Part shown: piece after piece, positions 15,301 through 23,951 of the stretch
Numbering within the stretch: the stretch's first letter is position 1
Layout: every line of letters starts with the position of its first letter
DNA from: an uncultured Azospirillum sp.
GTDB taxonomy: Bacteria; Pseudomonadota; Alphaproteobacteria; RF32; CAG-239
Reading direction: 5' to 3'
Length of the DNA stretch: 40,048 nt
Assembly: GCA_900538765.1 (NCBI GenBank)
Contig: UQAB01000015.1
Location: 1-40,048 of the forward strand
Program-made: the position numbers and the translations under genes
Notes under the pieces: generated by a model
The model's database searches: none
What the model saw: only the letters and a program-made list of their open reading frames with translations
Told to the model about the DNA's origin: nothing

Positions 15301-18300
15301 ACCATTGCTTTGTTGCAAAGTCAGTCCTGTTTTTGATAAATTGAATGATGTTCCGTCGGCGAACTCCAGTTTTTCAAAAGAATATAAACTTCCGTTGAAG
15401 AAGTATTCAATCTGTATTCCTTGAGTACAGTCACCGAAAAGAGTGATTTGTAAATGTTGAGCAATTCTTGAAAATGTCAAATCACTGAAGCTGATACCTT
15501 CGCCAAAGCGGATGATGTCGTTTGATTCGGGACTATTGTTCCAATCATAATCAGAGATATAGTCAAATCCATCACCAATGTTATAGATATAAATATCATC
15601 ACCGCCGCCGCCTTTTAATGTATCAATTCCTTTACCGCCGATAATAATGTCATTGTCGTTGCCGCCATTTATGGTATCTTGTCCTGATTCTCCATATAAT
15701 ATGTTGTTTCCTGTTCCAGTGTTTATTTGGTCATCACCCTTTCCACCGTATACAATGTCATTACCTGTTTGTGAATTGATTTGATCATCTCCGTCGTTAG
15801 CGTAAATAACATCATCGAACTCTGTACCGGAAATGTATTCATCACTGTTCTTTTGGGTCAGTGTGAGGCCGATTTCGGATAAGCGGATATTCTCACCATT
15901 GGCAAAGCGTAAATTTTCTATTTTATTATTAATATTATTAAAAAAGTAGTTAATAAGGATACCTTGCGTTTCATCGCCATTGACAATTATGCGCAAGTCA
16001 TTTCCTTCACAACGATATGTCAGATTTTCCGGGGTAATCATTTCGGTAAAAAAGATAGTGTCATTGTTTCCGTTGTCATAGATTTCATCTAATCCATCAC
16101 CCCAGTTCCAAACATATGTGTCATCGCCATAACCACCATAGAGCCGGTCGTCTCCTTTGCCGCCATAGATTATATCGTTTCCGTTGTCTGCACTGATGTA
16201 ATCGTTTCCAGCTTCTCCGGAAATGATGTCATTTCCGGCAGTCCCGTATATATCTTCTTTTTCATCTGTTCCATTAAGTACCATTGTTTCTCCTATGGTA
16301 ATCGGAGCTCTGTTCCAGGCAACACGTACATATTCGTAGTCCCAAGAGGTGCCATCGGCAAATTTAATCAAATCAACCGTATTTGTTGTTTTACCGGCTT
16401 CCAAAAAATAGCTGTAAATCGTGACAGTATCAGCGTCATTATGCAGGCTGAGAATGAGATCATTTCCCTGACGTTTGAGAGTGACATCAGAAGGAGAAAT
16501 TCCTTCGCCAAACTGCACAACATCTGTTGAAGTCCCTTTTTCTTCATTAGTGAAGTTATTGATAGAATCATGTCCCCAGGAACCTTCAAAGAAATAAGTG
16601 TCTGAGCCTTCACCGCCGACCAGATAATCGTCACCGGTTCCGCCGATTAATGTGTCATTTCCTCCTTGCCCGTAAATTTTATCGTTACCGGCAAGACCAT
16701 TGATGTAGTTATTGTCTTCTGTACCATAAATAATATCATCATTATTACTTATTTTGTTTTCAAACTTTCCAAAATTTGTAAAATATGTTTGCAAGCCGGA
16801 TACTTGAGTTTCACAATTTTGGAAAGCTTCATTAATACTATCAGTCATTATATTTTGCTGTTTTACAATATCTTCCAAATTGTGCAAAGTATTAATCGCA
16901 CTATCAATATTAGTTTCAGCCATATCATTTAAAATTGTAACTGCACCTGAAACATCAGTATTCCATGTTTGAGTTTGTTCATTCCATGTCATTTTGATAT
17001 TTTCAAGAAGCGTTTTGCAATGTGTTTGAGCTTCTAATTCGTTGGAAACATAGGTTGCTAAAATATCATATCCTTGCCTTAAGAACATAGCAGCGTTTTC
17101 AAAAGGGTTAGGCTCTCCAAGACCAAACCAATAACAATTAGTATATGTTTGCCCCAAAAACATCTCTAAAGTTGCCAAATAACGGGCATCTTCAATTGGA
17201 TTATCATAAAAATAGCTGGGCTTACGGCTTTCTGGATCAATATTTTGAACGCCAGCCCAATGGAAGATAATATTATCAATCATTCCTTTGCGGACTCCGG
17301 CATTTGTTTCCGCAATATATTGTTCAATTAAGGTTTTCAGTTCCCCTGATGTATCTAAGGTTATTGCGGTGTGTAAATCATGCACATTTCCAAAACCTTG
17401 AATATTTGGTAAATCCACAATTATTTCAGATATTTCAACATTCGTAGTGTCTTGGGTATTAGTAAGATTTACATTAAACCAGACATCGTGAACAGAGCCT
17501 GTTGAGCCGTCTGTTTTAATAAATGTGCCGGTTTGCTTATGCTGATTGCCATTTTCATCGGTAGTTGTTGAATCTTGGTAATCCAAATTAATACCACTGA
17601 CCCCAGCTTGTTCTAAGGTCAGTAATTCTCCTTCATCGACAATGCCGTTCTGATTGGTATCTTTCCAGACTTTAACTTCATTCCAAGCTGTATCTTGGCT
17701 ATTGAATACGCCGTCATTGTTAGAATCTAAATCTTTTAATGCTTCAAAACCGTTAGCGGCTTTCTGTCCAGACGAAAGAACGGAGTTATTGCCAAATAAC
17801 TCCGTCCCGTCATCAATCTGCCCATTATTGTTCAAATCCCGAACCAGTAAGCCATCATCTTTCCCAACCCAACCGGTATTCTCGGCGAAGCCATCGTTTT
17901 CGTGGTCAAAATGAACATTTCTCTCTGTATTAATAGTTTCGACTCCATCTCCATCTAAATCTAAAACAAGTGGAGAGAGTTGCTTTTCTGCTGTGGCGAA
18001 AGAGGATTGAATTGAAGGTAGTAAATTTTCTTTAGCTTGTTCTGCATTATATTGTAATAAAGGGCAATAATTCACTGTAATGGAAGTTTCTTCTATTTCC
18101 ATCCCTACAATTGCTAATTTTTCTTGTATTTTGGTAAAAATATCGTCTTTATGTTCTTCAATATAGTCCCACGATAAATCAACTAAACTTCCGATTCCTA
18201 CAGCTAAAAGTGTTGTCGAAAGTATACCAAATGAAGAAGGAATTAGTAGTACAGCTAATCCTGTACTTAAGGCATATTTTCCTATAGGGCCAATATCTCT

Positions 18301-18510
18301 ATTATCTAAAGATTCTTTTATAGCTAGAAAAGCCCCATAATAACCATATTTTTTTACTAAACCGCCCAAATTTTTTAAATCATCAGGCATTTTAGATATA
18401 CAGTCTCCTATTTTACTTAGAGTAACCTCTCCTCCTGTTATTAATGTCTGTTCCAAATTGTCATAAAAGCTATTTATTTTTTCTTTATCTTCCTGAGAAA
18501 CTTCTGTCAT
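12301..18510 (-). CDS. Giant RTX-type calcium-binding secreted protein, 2069 residues
   Basis: An RTX protein expected to leave by the neighbouring type I system and fold outside on Ca2+ binding. The N-terminal 190 residues hold a hydrophobic stretch (about 83-110). Next comes an EF-hand-like block (about 190-310) with PLVLDLDGDGVET, DLNNNGQIDDGTELFG and DTNQNGIVDEGEL. From about residue 620 there are ten modules of roughly 130-150 residues. Each has GGxGxDxxx nonapeptides (such as GGKGNDTL), a (N/G)xGDGxDxI block, a FGEGIS..DL block and a FADGT block. The last 60 residues are Ser/Asn/Asp-rich and end in DLTRKAI, like an uncleaved C-terminal secretion signal. No catalytic domain was recognised. 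The ATG overlaps the upstream stop by four bases (ATGA). Confidence 0.92.
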   Translation of the reverse strand: MTEVSQEDKEKINSFYDNLEQTLITGGEVTLSKIGDCISKMPDDLKNLGGLVKKYGYYGAFLAIKESLDNRDIGPIGKYALSTGLAVLLIPSSFGILSTTLLAVGIGSLVDLSWDYIEEHKDDIFTKIQEKLAIVGMEIEETSITVNYCPLLQYNAEQAKENLLPSIQSSFATAEKQLSPLVLDLDGDGVETINTERNVHFDHENDGFAENTGWVGKDDGLLVRDLNNNGQIDDGTELFGNNSVLSSGQKAANGFEALKDLDSNNDGVFNSQDTAWNEVKVWKDTNQNGIVDEGELLTLEQAGVSGINLDYQDSTTTDENGNQHKQTGTFIKTDGSTGSVHDVWFNVNLTNTQDTTNVEISEIIVDLPNIQGFGNVHDLHTAITLDTSGELKTLIEQYIAETNAGVRKGMIDNIIFHWAGVQNIDPESRKPSYFYDNPIEDARYLATLEMFLGQTYTNCYWFGLGEPNPFENAAMFLRQGYDILATYVSNELEAQTHCKTLLENIKMTWNEQTQTWNTDVSGAVTILNDMAETNIDSAINTLHNLEDIVKQQNIMTDSINEAFQNCETQVSGLQTYFTNFGKFENKISNNDDIIYGTEDNNYINGLAGNDKIYGQGGNDTLIGGTGDDYLVGGEGSDTYFFEGSWGHDSINNFTNEEKGTSTDVVQFGEGISPSDVTLKRQGNDLILSLHNDADTVTIYSYFLEAGKTTNTVDLIKFADGTSWDYEYVRVAWNRAPITIGETMVLNGTDEKEDIYGTAGNDIISGEAGNDYISADNGNDIIYGGKGDDRLYGGYGDDTYVWNWGDGLDEIYDNGNNDTIFFTEMITPENLTYRCEGNDLRIIVNGDETQGILINYFFNNINNKIENLRFANGENIRLSEIGLTLTQKNSDEYISGTEFDDVIYANDGDDQINSQTGNDIVYGGKGDDQINTGTGNNILYGESGQDTINGGNDNDIIIGGKGIDTLKGGGGDDIYIYNIGDGFDYISDYDWNNSPESNDIIRFGEGISFSDLTFSRIAQHLQITLFGDCTQGIQIEYFFNGSLYSFEKLEFADGTSFNLSKTGLTLQQSNGDDSITGTQYDDVIYGYDGDDELSGDRGNDTLIGGKGDDYLFGSYGTNTYIWNLGDGLDTISSLYETQGIIQFGEGISFNDLKFEILRTENSLRLYVNDDKTQGIILSNFYTSHKYLLKFADGTEYNLEEQGLTFIQQDENSNILIPLANSTIYDGNGDNTITLSGGTNTVCAGKGNDTISGYNSNGTFIWNIGDGLDTFSFRYSTGGILQFGEGISFDDLVFEQDGIYCNLFYRGDRTQGIKGFRLNDFTLKFADGSSIELSETPLKLIQTDISDNSVSGSSYNDEIYGNGGDDKIYGNAGDDIISGGQGNDSLYGGDGNDTYLWNLGDGFDYIDDSYGENKIKFGQGINFEDLSFAQTNLNLYIFVKGDTSQGINIYRKNINILEFADGSIVDLSTKEIEYIPYESLNLSGNNTDQTFIGSDFADTINTGTGNNHITGGKGNDKLTGGSGNDTYYYNLGDGFDEIYDSNGFNKIIFGEGISWEDISFSKSSAGVIINILNMPGHGILLSGQANSSNIFPISELHFSDGTIKDLTSTGYAFIQPNIDNNGTAIRGTDFDDIFYDGNGNSYIQAGAGNDTLIGGKGNDILDGGSGNNIFIYNLGDGCDTIKANYNVSDIIRFGEGITADCLTFTNINSNDLQISINNDPYQRILIENFRLTNSIKTLEFADGTSMDLTQGLTYTQTGANDDFSATDFNDIINAGEGDDKIYAGNGDDIIIGGKGNDRLDGGVGANTFIYNIGDGRDIILSQYADRNADDKIKFGEGITLDDLIFTKNGDGLVISFKNYPDQKITLERTDIIGLLEFSDGTSYNIVNQGLTYVQSDANEEIRTGDNDNIIYAGDGHDEVYTGNGSNIIIGGKGNDTLNGGNGNDTYVWNLGDGFDTISDSNGNDKILFGEGISLDDLAFEQHGRNLRIIVKGDESQGIQINNQTYSNNMVETIKFHDDSTLNISNADQLIQAMNSFSVSNSASTDTLSNPTQDVSDMYSLAASQDLTRKAI

Positions 18511-19313
18511 TTCCAAACTTCCTTTTGATATTTGATTGCTTTTTCATAATATTTGTAGTACATTTTCCCTACAAATATAATTGTACATATGTGAAAACTT
18601 CCACATATAAAAAAGATAGATAGATTTCTTAGTCTTGAAGTAAAGTAATCTCCTCCTGAGTTGAAAATACTATAGATAAATGGTAAAAAGACTAAAACAC
18701 ATAAAAATAGAAACTTAAGTGATTTATTAATAAGGATTTTTTCACTTTTATATTCATGATAAGTTTGATGTGCAGAATAAAATGCTTGATAAATTTTATA
18801 TGGGCACGAATAATAACTCATTGCAATTCCTAGAGCACAATAAGATATAACTATTTGTGCAAGATATGATTTATTATTTATATCATCTAAATAAAAAAAT
18901 ATTCTTAATATTTCTGACCATGATGTTTTGATATTATTTGCTTCTGTTGTAACAAAGATGGAAAAAATGAAGGTAGTAATAAAAATAATATATAATTTGC
19001 AATTATCTTTAAAATTTTGACTAACCATAAAATCTCTTTTATAACAAAGCAGAATGCTGAATGTAATAAATATTATGTTTAATATAAAGATTAAAAGATT
19101 TGCTTCAGACATAATTGCTTTTCTTATTTGACTGGATATTAATATTATAAAAAAAATCCAACTATATATAAGCAATCCCCAAACTAATCCTGTATATATA
19201 GGATGCTTTTCAGATGGTGTTTCCATTTGAATTAGCTTTTTCTTATATGGATTGTCATCACTTAGCTGTTCGCTTAATTTGTTTTCATGGAGATTATATG
19301 ATTTAAAAAACAT
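18507..19313 (-). CDS. Multi-spanning membrane protein in RTX operon
   Basis: A 268-residue protein with about six or seven predicted membrane helices, such as YTGLVWGLLIYSWIFFIIL, LLIFILNIIFITFSILL and SLKFLFLCVLVFLPFIY. No family recognised. AGGA lies seven bases before the ATG at 19313, directly after the stop of a small leader ORF. Its own stop overlaps the RTX start, so the two are probably co-translated. A membrane protein of similar type but not obviously similar sequence holds the same place in the truncated copy of the unit. It could serve secretion, or protect the cell from the RTX protein. Both are guesses. Confidence 0.7.
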   Translation of the reverse strand: MFFKSYNLHENKLSEQLSDDNPYKKKLIQMETPSEKHPIYTGLVWGLLIYSWIFFIILISSQIRKAIMSEANLLIFILNIIFITFSILLCYKRDFMVSQNFKDNCKLYIIFITTFIFSIFVTTEANNIKTSWSEILRIFFYLDDINNKSYLAQIVISYCALGIAMSYYSCPYKIYQAFYSAHQTYHEYKSEKILINKSLKFLFLCVLVFLPFIYSIFNSGGDYFTSRLRNLSIFFICGSFHICTIIFVGKMYYKYYEKAIKYQKEVWK

Positions 19314-19314
19314 T

Positions 19315-19428
19315 TTATGATCCTTGGGAAAAGTTTTTGGCCGAATCAGGAGAGACATCTAAAAATTTTGAAGATGATGGCAGTTCAGAAAATGGCCCGG
19401 AGAAGGGCGGTTCGGTATAATTATTCAT
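19315..19428 (-). CDS. Small ORF (37 residues) heading RTX operon, copy B
   Basis: The frame MNNYTEPPFSGPFSELPSS continues to a stop one base before the next gene's ATG. The same N-terminal 30 residues are encoded in the other copy of the leader (21321-21473), with a reading frame that stays open in both. The sequence is Pro/Ser-rich with no membrane helix. It may be a true small protein or a leader peptide coupling translation to the membrane protein. The ribosome site (AAGAG, eight or nine bases ahead) is moderate. A competing ATG four bases upstream opens only three codons. Confidence 0.5.
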   Translation of the reverse strand: MNNYTEPPFSGPFSELPSSSKFLDVSPDSAKNFSQGS

Positions 19429-19502
19429 TCATTTTCACTCTTAATGAGATTTATATGTTCCTATTCTCTATCATAAAGTTTAAAAAGCAAGCAGAAAAAT
19501 TT
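19343..19502. repeat. 160-bp direct repeat, copy B
   Basis: Matches 21388-21547 with only two differences that I could see, at a constant offset of 2045 bases. It includes the start of the small leader ORF and the probable promoter region of the RTX operon. Confidence 0.9.
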
Positions 19503-19531
19503 ATTTCTAATGTTTTTTTTGGGGGGGATAA

Positions 19532-20764
19532 TTATGCGGCTTCATCGACAATGCCGTTCTGATTGGTATCTTTCCAGACTTTGACTTCGTTCCAAGCTGT
19601 ATCTTGGCTATTGAATACGCCGTCATTGTTGGAATCTAAATCTTTTAACGCTTCAAAGCCGTTAGCGGCTTTCTGTCCATTTGAAAGAACGGAGTTATTG
19701 CCAAACAACTCCGTCCCGTCATCAATTTGTCCGTTACCGTTAATGTCCCGAACCAGTAAGCCATCATCTTTCCCAACCCAGCCTGATTTTTCAGAAAAAT
19801 CATTATTATCATGGTCGAAATAAATGCCGTTTGCCACAGATGTTGTTTCAACAACGCCATCCCCATCCAAATCGAGAATCAAAGGAGATGGATTATTTTC
19901 AGCTGCTGTAAAAGAGGATTGAATTGAAGCTATATCAACATATTTTGTATTAATGGCTGAGGTTAAGCCAGCTATTACAGCGAAACTTACACCCCCTTGA
20001 GCGACATCGGATAAAAATTTATTTATTAGAATGTCTTCGCCATTGTAAATGAAATCGTGTTCTAAAAAAGGCTGCAATATTTGTAAATATTTTTCTGAAA
20101 TATAAGGTTCATTGTTGGTTAAAATATCATCAATAGCGCCAACGTCATCCAGAGCATTAACCAATTTGTTGATAAATTCAAGTTTCTTAGCTTGTTCGTA
20201 ATTACTGGCATTAATGTAATCGTCGTTATGCCCCCAATAGCCAAAAGTAGTTTTGTCTGGTAAAGAATTGTAAATATTTGTATCAAAATTCGGTATATAT
20301 TCCAAGCCCCAATAATTTGTAGCTGTATTGCATACTCGGCCATTATCAACCCATGGAATTCCTAGCTCATAATCGATTTGATTGACAAGATTGGTTAAAG
20401 CGGCATCTAACTTAATTTTGTTAAATATTTCTAAGGCATCATTACCAGATGCTAATTCTTTAGAGTTATAAAATTCATATTTGCTAATATCTTCTTGTGT
20501 TGTATCAGCAGACCAATAAGCTTCCTGTGTAATGTTAGGATTTTCTTTGTTTGTAAAAATAAATTTTTTAGCAGAGGATTCTGTTATAAAAATATGGGCT
20601 TTGTCTGGATTGTTTATATCTGGTCCAAAATCGATACCGTAAATTGTTGTATTGCCATTATTATCAGTAACAACCAGATTATAACCGGTATGACGAGCAG
20701 CTACAGAAAGACCTAATGGATCGTAAACATTATACGAATGCATTTTTAACGAATATGTAGTCAT
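19532..20764 (-). CDS. Truncated RTX-type protein, lacks nonapeptide repeats
   Basis: A 410-residue protein. The first 270 residues are unlike those of the giant RTX protein and not recognised. Residues 275-410 (IQSSFTAAENNPSPLILDL onward) are the EF-hand-like block, about nine tenths identical at DNA level to the large gene (19540 upward corresponds to 17631 upward). The frame then ends abruptly in VDEAA, with no nonapeptides and no C-terminal export signal. Just beyond the stop lies a run of eight T and seven G, then the leader of the second unit. I infer a deletion that fused the middle of this gene to the next leader. It is probably not secreted. AGGAG precedes the ATG. Confidence 0.75.
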   Translation of the reverse strand: MTTYSLKMHSYNVYDPLGLSVAARHTGYNLVVTDNNGNTTIYGIDFGPDINNPDKAHIFITESSAKKFIFTNKENPNITQEAYWSADTTQEDISKYEFYNSKELASGNDALEIFNKIKLDAALTNLVNQIDYELGIPWVDNGRVCNTATNYWGLEYIPNFDTNIYNSLPDKTTFGYWGHNDDYINASNYEQAKKLEFINKLVNALDDVGAIDDILTNNEPYISEKYLQILQPFLEHDFIYNGEDILINKFLSDVAQGGVSFAVIAGLTSAINTKYVDIASIQSSFTAAENNPSPLILDLDGDGVVETTSVANGIYFDHDNNDFSEKSGWVGKDDGLLVRDINGNGQIDDGTELFGNNSVLSNGQKAANGFEALKDLDSNNDGVFNSQDTAWNEVKVWKDTNQNGIVDEAA

Positions 20765-20773
20765 AGAAAACTC

Positions 20774-21307
20774 CTAAAATGTGACATTTGTTAGACGATG
20801 ATAAAATGCTAAAGAAAAATAGTAAATATAAGGAATAAGAACACAAAATATAGTCCAAAATAACCTCATTTGGTTCGATAATGTTTTTTTAGTTTTTGAA
20901 GGAATAAACATAATTATTAAAATTATAAAAAGCGTATAATAAAAATTGTGAAAAATAATTAATACAAGCATAATAATATTGTTATACTTATATACTAAAA
21001 TAAAAGATAAAACTAAAGATATTAGAAAAAAGGAATTAAAAATATTTATAAATATTTTCTTACCATAGATATTAAGTATGAGTATAAAAACAATTATATT
21101 AATTATAGCCGGAGCTAAAATAATAAAATAATTGGATGCTCCACTAAATATTACGTTAATGCATTGGGGATGTAATAAAAAGCAAAAAATGAAAAAGTAA
21201 AAAATTATACTTAAGGGATGTTCCCACATATTTTTCCATACTTGTGTATGGAGTTTTGTTTGAGTGCAGGTGTTTTTATTTTCTATTGGCTGATTTTTTG
21301 GGGTCAT
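20774..21307 (-). CDS. Small multi-spanning membrane protein in RTX unit
   Basis: A 177-residue protein with four or five membrane helices (IIFYFFIFCFLL, YFIILAPAIINIIVFILIL, IFNSFFLISLVLSFILV, MLVLIIFHNFYYTLFIILI). GAGGAAAG precedes the ATG. It lies nine bases upstream of the truncated RTX gene and 13 bases after the small leader ORF, so all three are probably one operon. No named family. It is AT-rich with many Ile and Phe codons. Confidence 0.7.
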   Translation of the reverse strand: MTPKNQPIENKNTCTQTKLHTQVWKNMWEHPLSIIFYFFIFCFLLHPQCINVIFSGASNYFIILAPAIINIIVFILILNIYGKKIFINIFNSFFLISLVLSFILVYKYNNIIMLVLIIFHNFYYTLFIILIIMFIPSKTKKTLSNQMRLFWTIFCVLIPYIYYFSLAFYHRLTNVTF

Positions 21308-21320
21308 TATACTTTCCTCG

Positions 21321-21473
21321 TTAATTAAGTAGTAAAGTAAGAAAATCTTTGAAATGAGATTTAAAGGAGTAAGGTTTTAATTTGACAGAATCAGGAGAGA
21401 CATCTAAAAATTTTAAAGATGATGGCAGTTCAGAAAATGGCCCGGAGAAGGGCGGTTCGGTATAATTATTCAT
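21321..21473 (-). CDS. Small ORF (50 residues) heading RTX unit, copy A
   Basis: The first 30 residues (MNNYTEPPFSGPFSELPSS, then KFLDVSPDS) equal those of the copy-B small ORF except for single changes. The tail diverges and ends DFLTLLLN. Its stop is 13 bases before the next ATG, with the next ribosome site in between, which is normal operon spacing. Seen: conserved frame and spacing in two copies. Inferred: expressed small protein. It may also be only a leader peptide. Confidence 0.5.
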   Translation of the reverse strand: MNNYTEPPFSGPFSELPSSLKFLDVSPDSVKLKPYSFKSHFKDFLTLLLN

Positions 21474-21547
21474 TCATTTTCACTCTTAATGAGATTTATA
21501 TGTTCCTATTCTCTATCATAAAGTTTAAAAAGCAAGTAGAAAAATTA
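21388..21547. repeat. 160-bp direct repeat, copy A
   Basis: Partner of 19343-19502. It heads the copy with the truncated RTX gene. The two near-identical copies in the same orientation mark a tandem duplication. Confidence 0.9.
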
Positions 21548-21740
21548 TGTTTATTTTCTGTTCTGTTAATGTTTTATTAGCATATATCAGAAAGTTAGCG
21601 AATCTCTCCATTGGAGAAGAATATGCCTGAATGAGAAATTTGGGATAGCTTAATAAAAATTAGTTTTAATTTTAAAATGAAAATAATACATCTATTTGTA
21701 AAAAATTTTCTTTGCTTTTTGTTTTTTTCGTATTAGGATT

Positions 21741-21749
21741 TGCTATAAA
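21741..21749 (+). promoter_or_regulatory. Extended -10 promoter of the exporter operon
   Basis: TGCTATAAA, an extended -10 (TGn plus TATAAA), 34 bases ahead of the exporter start codon. No clear -35 box. Confidence 0.4.
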
Positions 21750-21782
21750 ATTATTACAACCCACGGGATAGTGAGCAAATTT

Positions 21783-23951
21783 ATGACAGAAGAAAATTCA
21801 AATCCCCAAACTCTTGATACCGGCTTAGCCTGTTTTGCGATTATGGCGAATTTCTTTGAAAAGCCAATCTCTATTGACCAAATCAAGCATAAATATGACC
21901 GGCAGAATTCGTATTTTGAAGAATATGAACTGTTGCAATTGGCCAAGGAATTTTCTTTCAAAGCCCGCTTTGTCGAAACCAAGTGGGAGCGTTTGGACAA
22001 GACAGCACTGCCGGCAATCGCTCAAAGCAAAGACAATACTTATTTTATTATCGGCAAAGTTGCTGAGGACAAAGTTTTGATTCAAGACCCCGCCAAAGGC
22101 AACCACCCCGAGGTTTTGAGCAAAGAAGAATTTATGAACAGATGGAACGGCAGGCTCTTAATGATGACCTGCCGTGAGTTTATCAACGGCAAAAACCGCA
22201 AGTTTGACATTTCATGGTTTATTCCGGCAGTGGTCAAATATCGCAGGCTGTTCGGCGAGGTTATTCTGGCTTCGTTCTTTTTACAACTGTTTGCGCTGGT
22301 GTCGCCGTTGTTGTTTCAGGTGGTGATTGACAAGGTGCTGGTTAACCGCGGGCTTTCCAGCCTTGACGTGTTGATGGTGGCGCTAATCTGCATCGGGATT
22401 TTTGAGACCCTGCTCGGCGGGCTGCGGACTTATACCTTCTCGCATACCACCACCCGCGTGGATGTGGAGTTGGGGGCGAGTTTGTTTAAGCATCTCATTC
22501 GGCTGCCGCTGTCTTATTTCGGCGTGCGGCGGGTCGGCGACACGGTGGCGCGGGTGCATGAGTTGGAGAATATCCGCAATTTTCTGACCGGTTCGACCTT
22601 AACCCTGATTATTGACTTCTTTTTTACCATTATCTTTTTTACGGTGATGTTCTTTTATTCCAAGACTTTGACGCTGTTGGTTTTGCTCTCCATTCCTTTT
22701 TATGTTTTGTTGTCCTTGTTTTTTACCCCGATTTTGCGTTCGCGGATTGACGAGCGGTTTCGCCGCGGGGCAGAAAACCAGTGTTTTCTGGTGGAAGCGG
22801 TTTCGGGCGTGGAGACGGTTAAGTCTTTAGCCGTCGAGCCGCAGATGCAACGCCGTTGGGAGCAGCAGCTGGCGGCCTATGTCGGGTCTTCTTTCAGAGC
22901 TTCTCACATCAACAATATTGCCGGACAGCTCGTGCAGCTGGTGCAGAAAATCACCATGGCGCTGACTTTGTGGATTGGCGCAAGTTTGGTGATGAAAGGA
23001 GAGCTGTCGGTCGGGCAGCTGATTGCCTTTAACATGTTATCCGGTCGCGTAACGCAGCCGATTTTGCGCTTGGCGCAGTTGTGGCAGAATTTCCAGCAGG
23101 CTAAAATCTCCATGGACAAGCTCTCGGATATTTTGAACAATCCGCCGGAGAATACAACCAACCTGTCCAAAGGCTCGATGCCGGAGATTAAAGGCGATGT
23201 GGAATTTAAGGACATTACTTTCCGCTATGTACCGAACGGGCCGGAAATTCTCAAAAAGATGAGTTTCAAAGTCAGGGCCGGACAGAAAATCGGTTTTGTC
23301 GGGCCGAGCGGCTCGGGCAAATCGACCGTCACCAAGCTGATTCAGCGTTTGTATATTCCGGAATCCGGCAAAGTGCTGATTGACGGGATAGATATTTCCA
23401 CCGTTGATACGGCATGGTTAAGGCGGCAAATCGGCGTCGTTTTGCAGGAAAACTACTTATTTAACAAGAGTGTGCGGGAAAATATCGCCCTGACCAATCC
23501 GGCAATATCCATGGACAGGATTATTGCCGCGGCCAAGCAGGCCGGCGCACACGATTTTATTACCGAACTGCCGGACGGCTATGACACGATTATTGAGGAA
23601 CGCGGCTCATCGTTATCCGGCGGACAGCGGCAGCGGATTGCGATTGCTCGCGCTTTGGTCAACAATCCGCGGATTTTGATTTTTGACGAGGCGACCTCGG
23701 CGCTCGATTATGAATCCGAACGGATTATTCAACAGAATATGGCTTCAATCTGTAAAGGGCGGACGGTGTTTATGATTGCGCACCGGCTCTCGACCGTGCG
23801 GGAATGCGACCAGATTATTACCATTGAAAAGGGTGAGATTACCGAAACCGGCACGCATGACGAATTGTTAAAACGCGGCGGGCGCTATGCTTATCTGTGG
23901 AACAGTCAGACCGCGCCGATTGTGCCCGCCAATGAGGAGGTTGCGGCATGA
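21783..23951 (+). CDS. Type I secretion ABC exporter, HlyB type
   Basis: The inner-membrane ATPase of a type I secretion system (722 residues). The N-terminal 130 residues are a C39-peptidase-like domain where the catalytic Cys is replaced (DTGLACFA, T13), as in HlyB-like exporters that do not cleave their substrate. Six membrane helices follow, about residues 145-430. The nucleotide-binding domain has Walker A GPSGSGKST (507-515), signature LSGGQRQR, Walker B ILIFDEATSALD and H-loop IAHRLS. The start is uncertain: a GTG four codons upstream is also possible. Its stop overlaps the HlyD gene by four bases. The substrate is most likely the RTX protein encoded divergently. Confidence 0.93.
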   Translation: MTEENSNPQTLDTGLACFAIMANFFEKPISIDQIKHKYDRQNSYFEEYELLQLAKEFSFKARFVETKWERLDKTALPAIAQSKDNTYFIIGKVAEDKVLIQDPAKGNHPEVLSKEEFMNRWNGRLLMMTCREFINGKNRKFDISWFIPAVVKYRRLFGEVILASFFLQLFALVSPLLFQVVIDKVLVNRGLSSLDVLMVALICIGIFETLLGGLRTYTFSHTTTRVDVELGASLFKHLIRLPLSYFGVRRVGDTVARVHELENIRNFLTGSTLTLIIDFFFTIIFFTVMFFYSKTLTLLVLLSIPFYVLLSLFFTPILRSRIDERFRRGAENQCFLVEAVSGVETVKSLAVEPQMQRRWEQQLAAYVGSSFRASHINNIAGQLVQLVQKITMALTLWIGASLVMKGELSVGQLIAFNMLSGRVTQPILRLAQLWQNFQQAKISMDKLSDILNNPPENTTNLSKGSMPEIKGDVEFKDITFRYVPNGPEILKKMSFKVRAGQKIGFVGPSGSGKSTVTKLIQRLYIPESGKVLIDGIDISTVDTAWLRRQIGVVLQENYLFNKSVRENIALTNPAISMDRIIAAAKQAGAHDFITELPDGYDTIIEERGSSLSGGQRQRIAIARALVNNPRILIFDEATSALDYESERIIQQNMASICKGRTVFMIAHRLSTVRECDQIITIEKGEITETGTHDELLKRGGRYAYLWNSQTAPIVPANEEVAA

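Noticed and set aside
12640..16740. CRISPR-like or other spaced DNA repeats in the RTX gene
   Set aside because: The recurring short motifs code for GGxGxDxxx nonapeptides in one continuous frame, so they are protein repeats.
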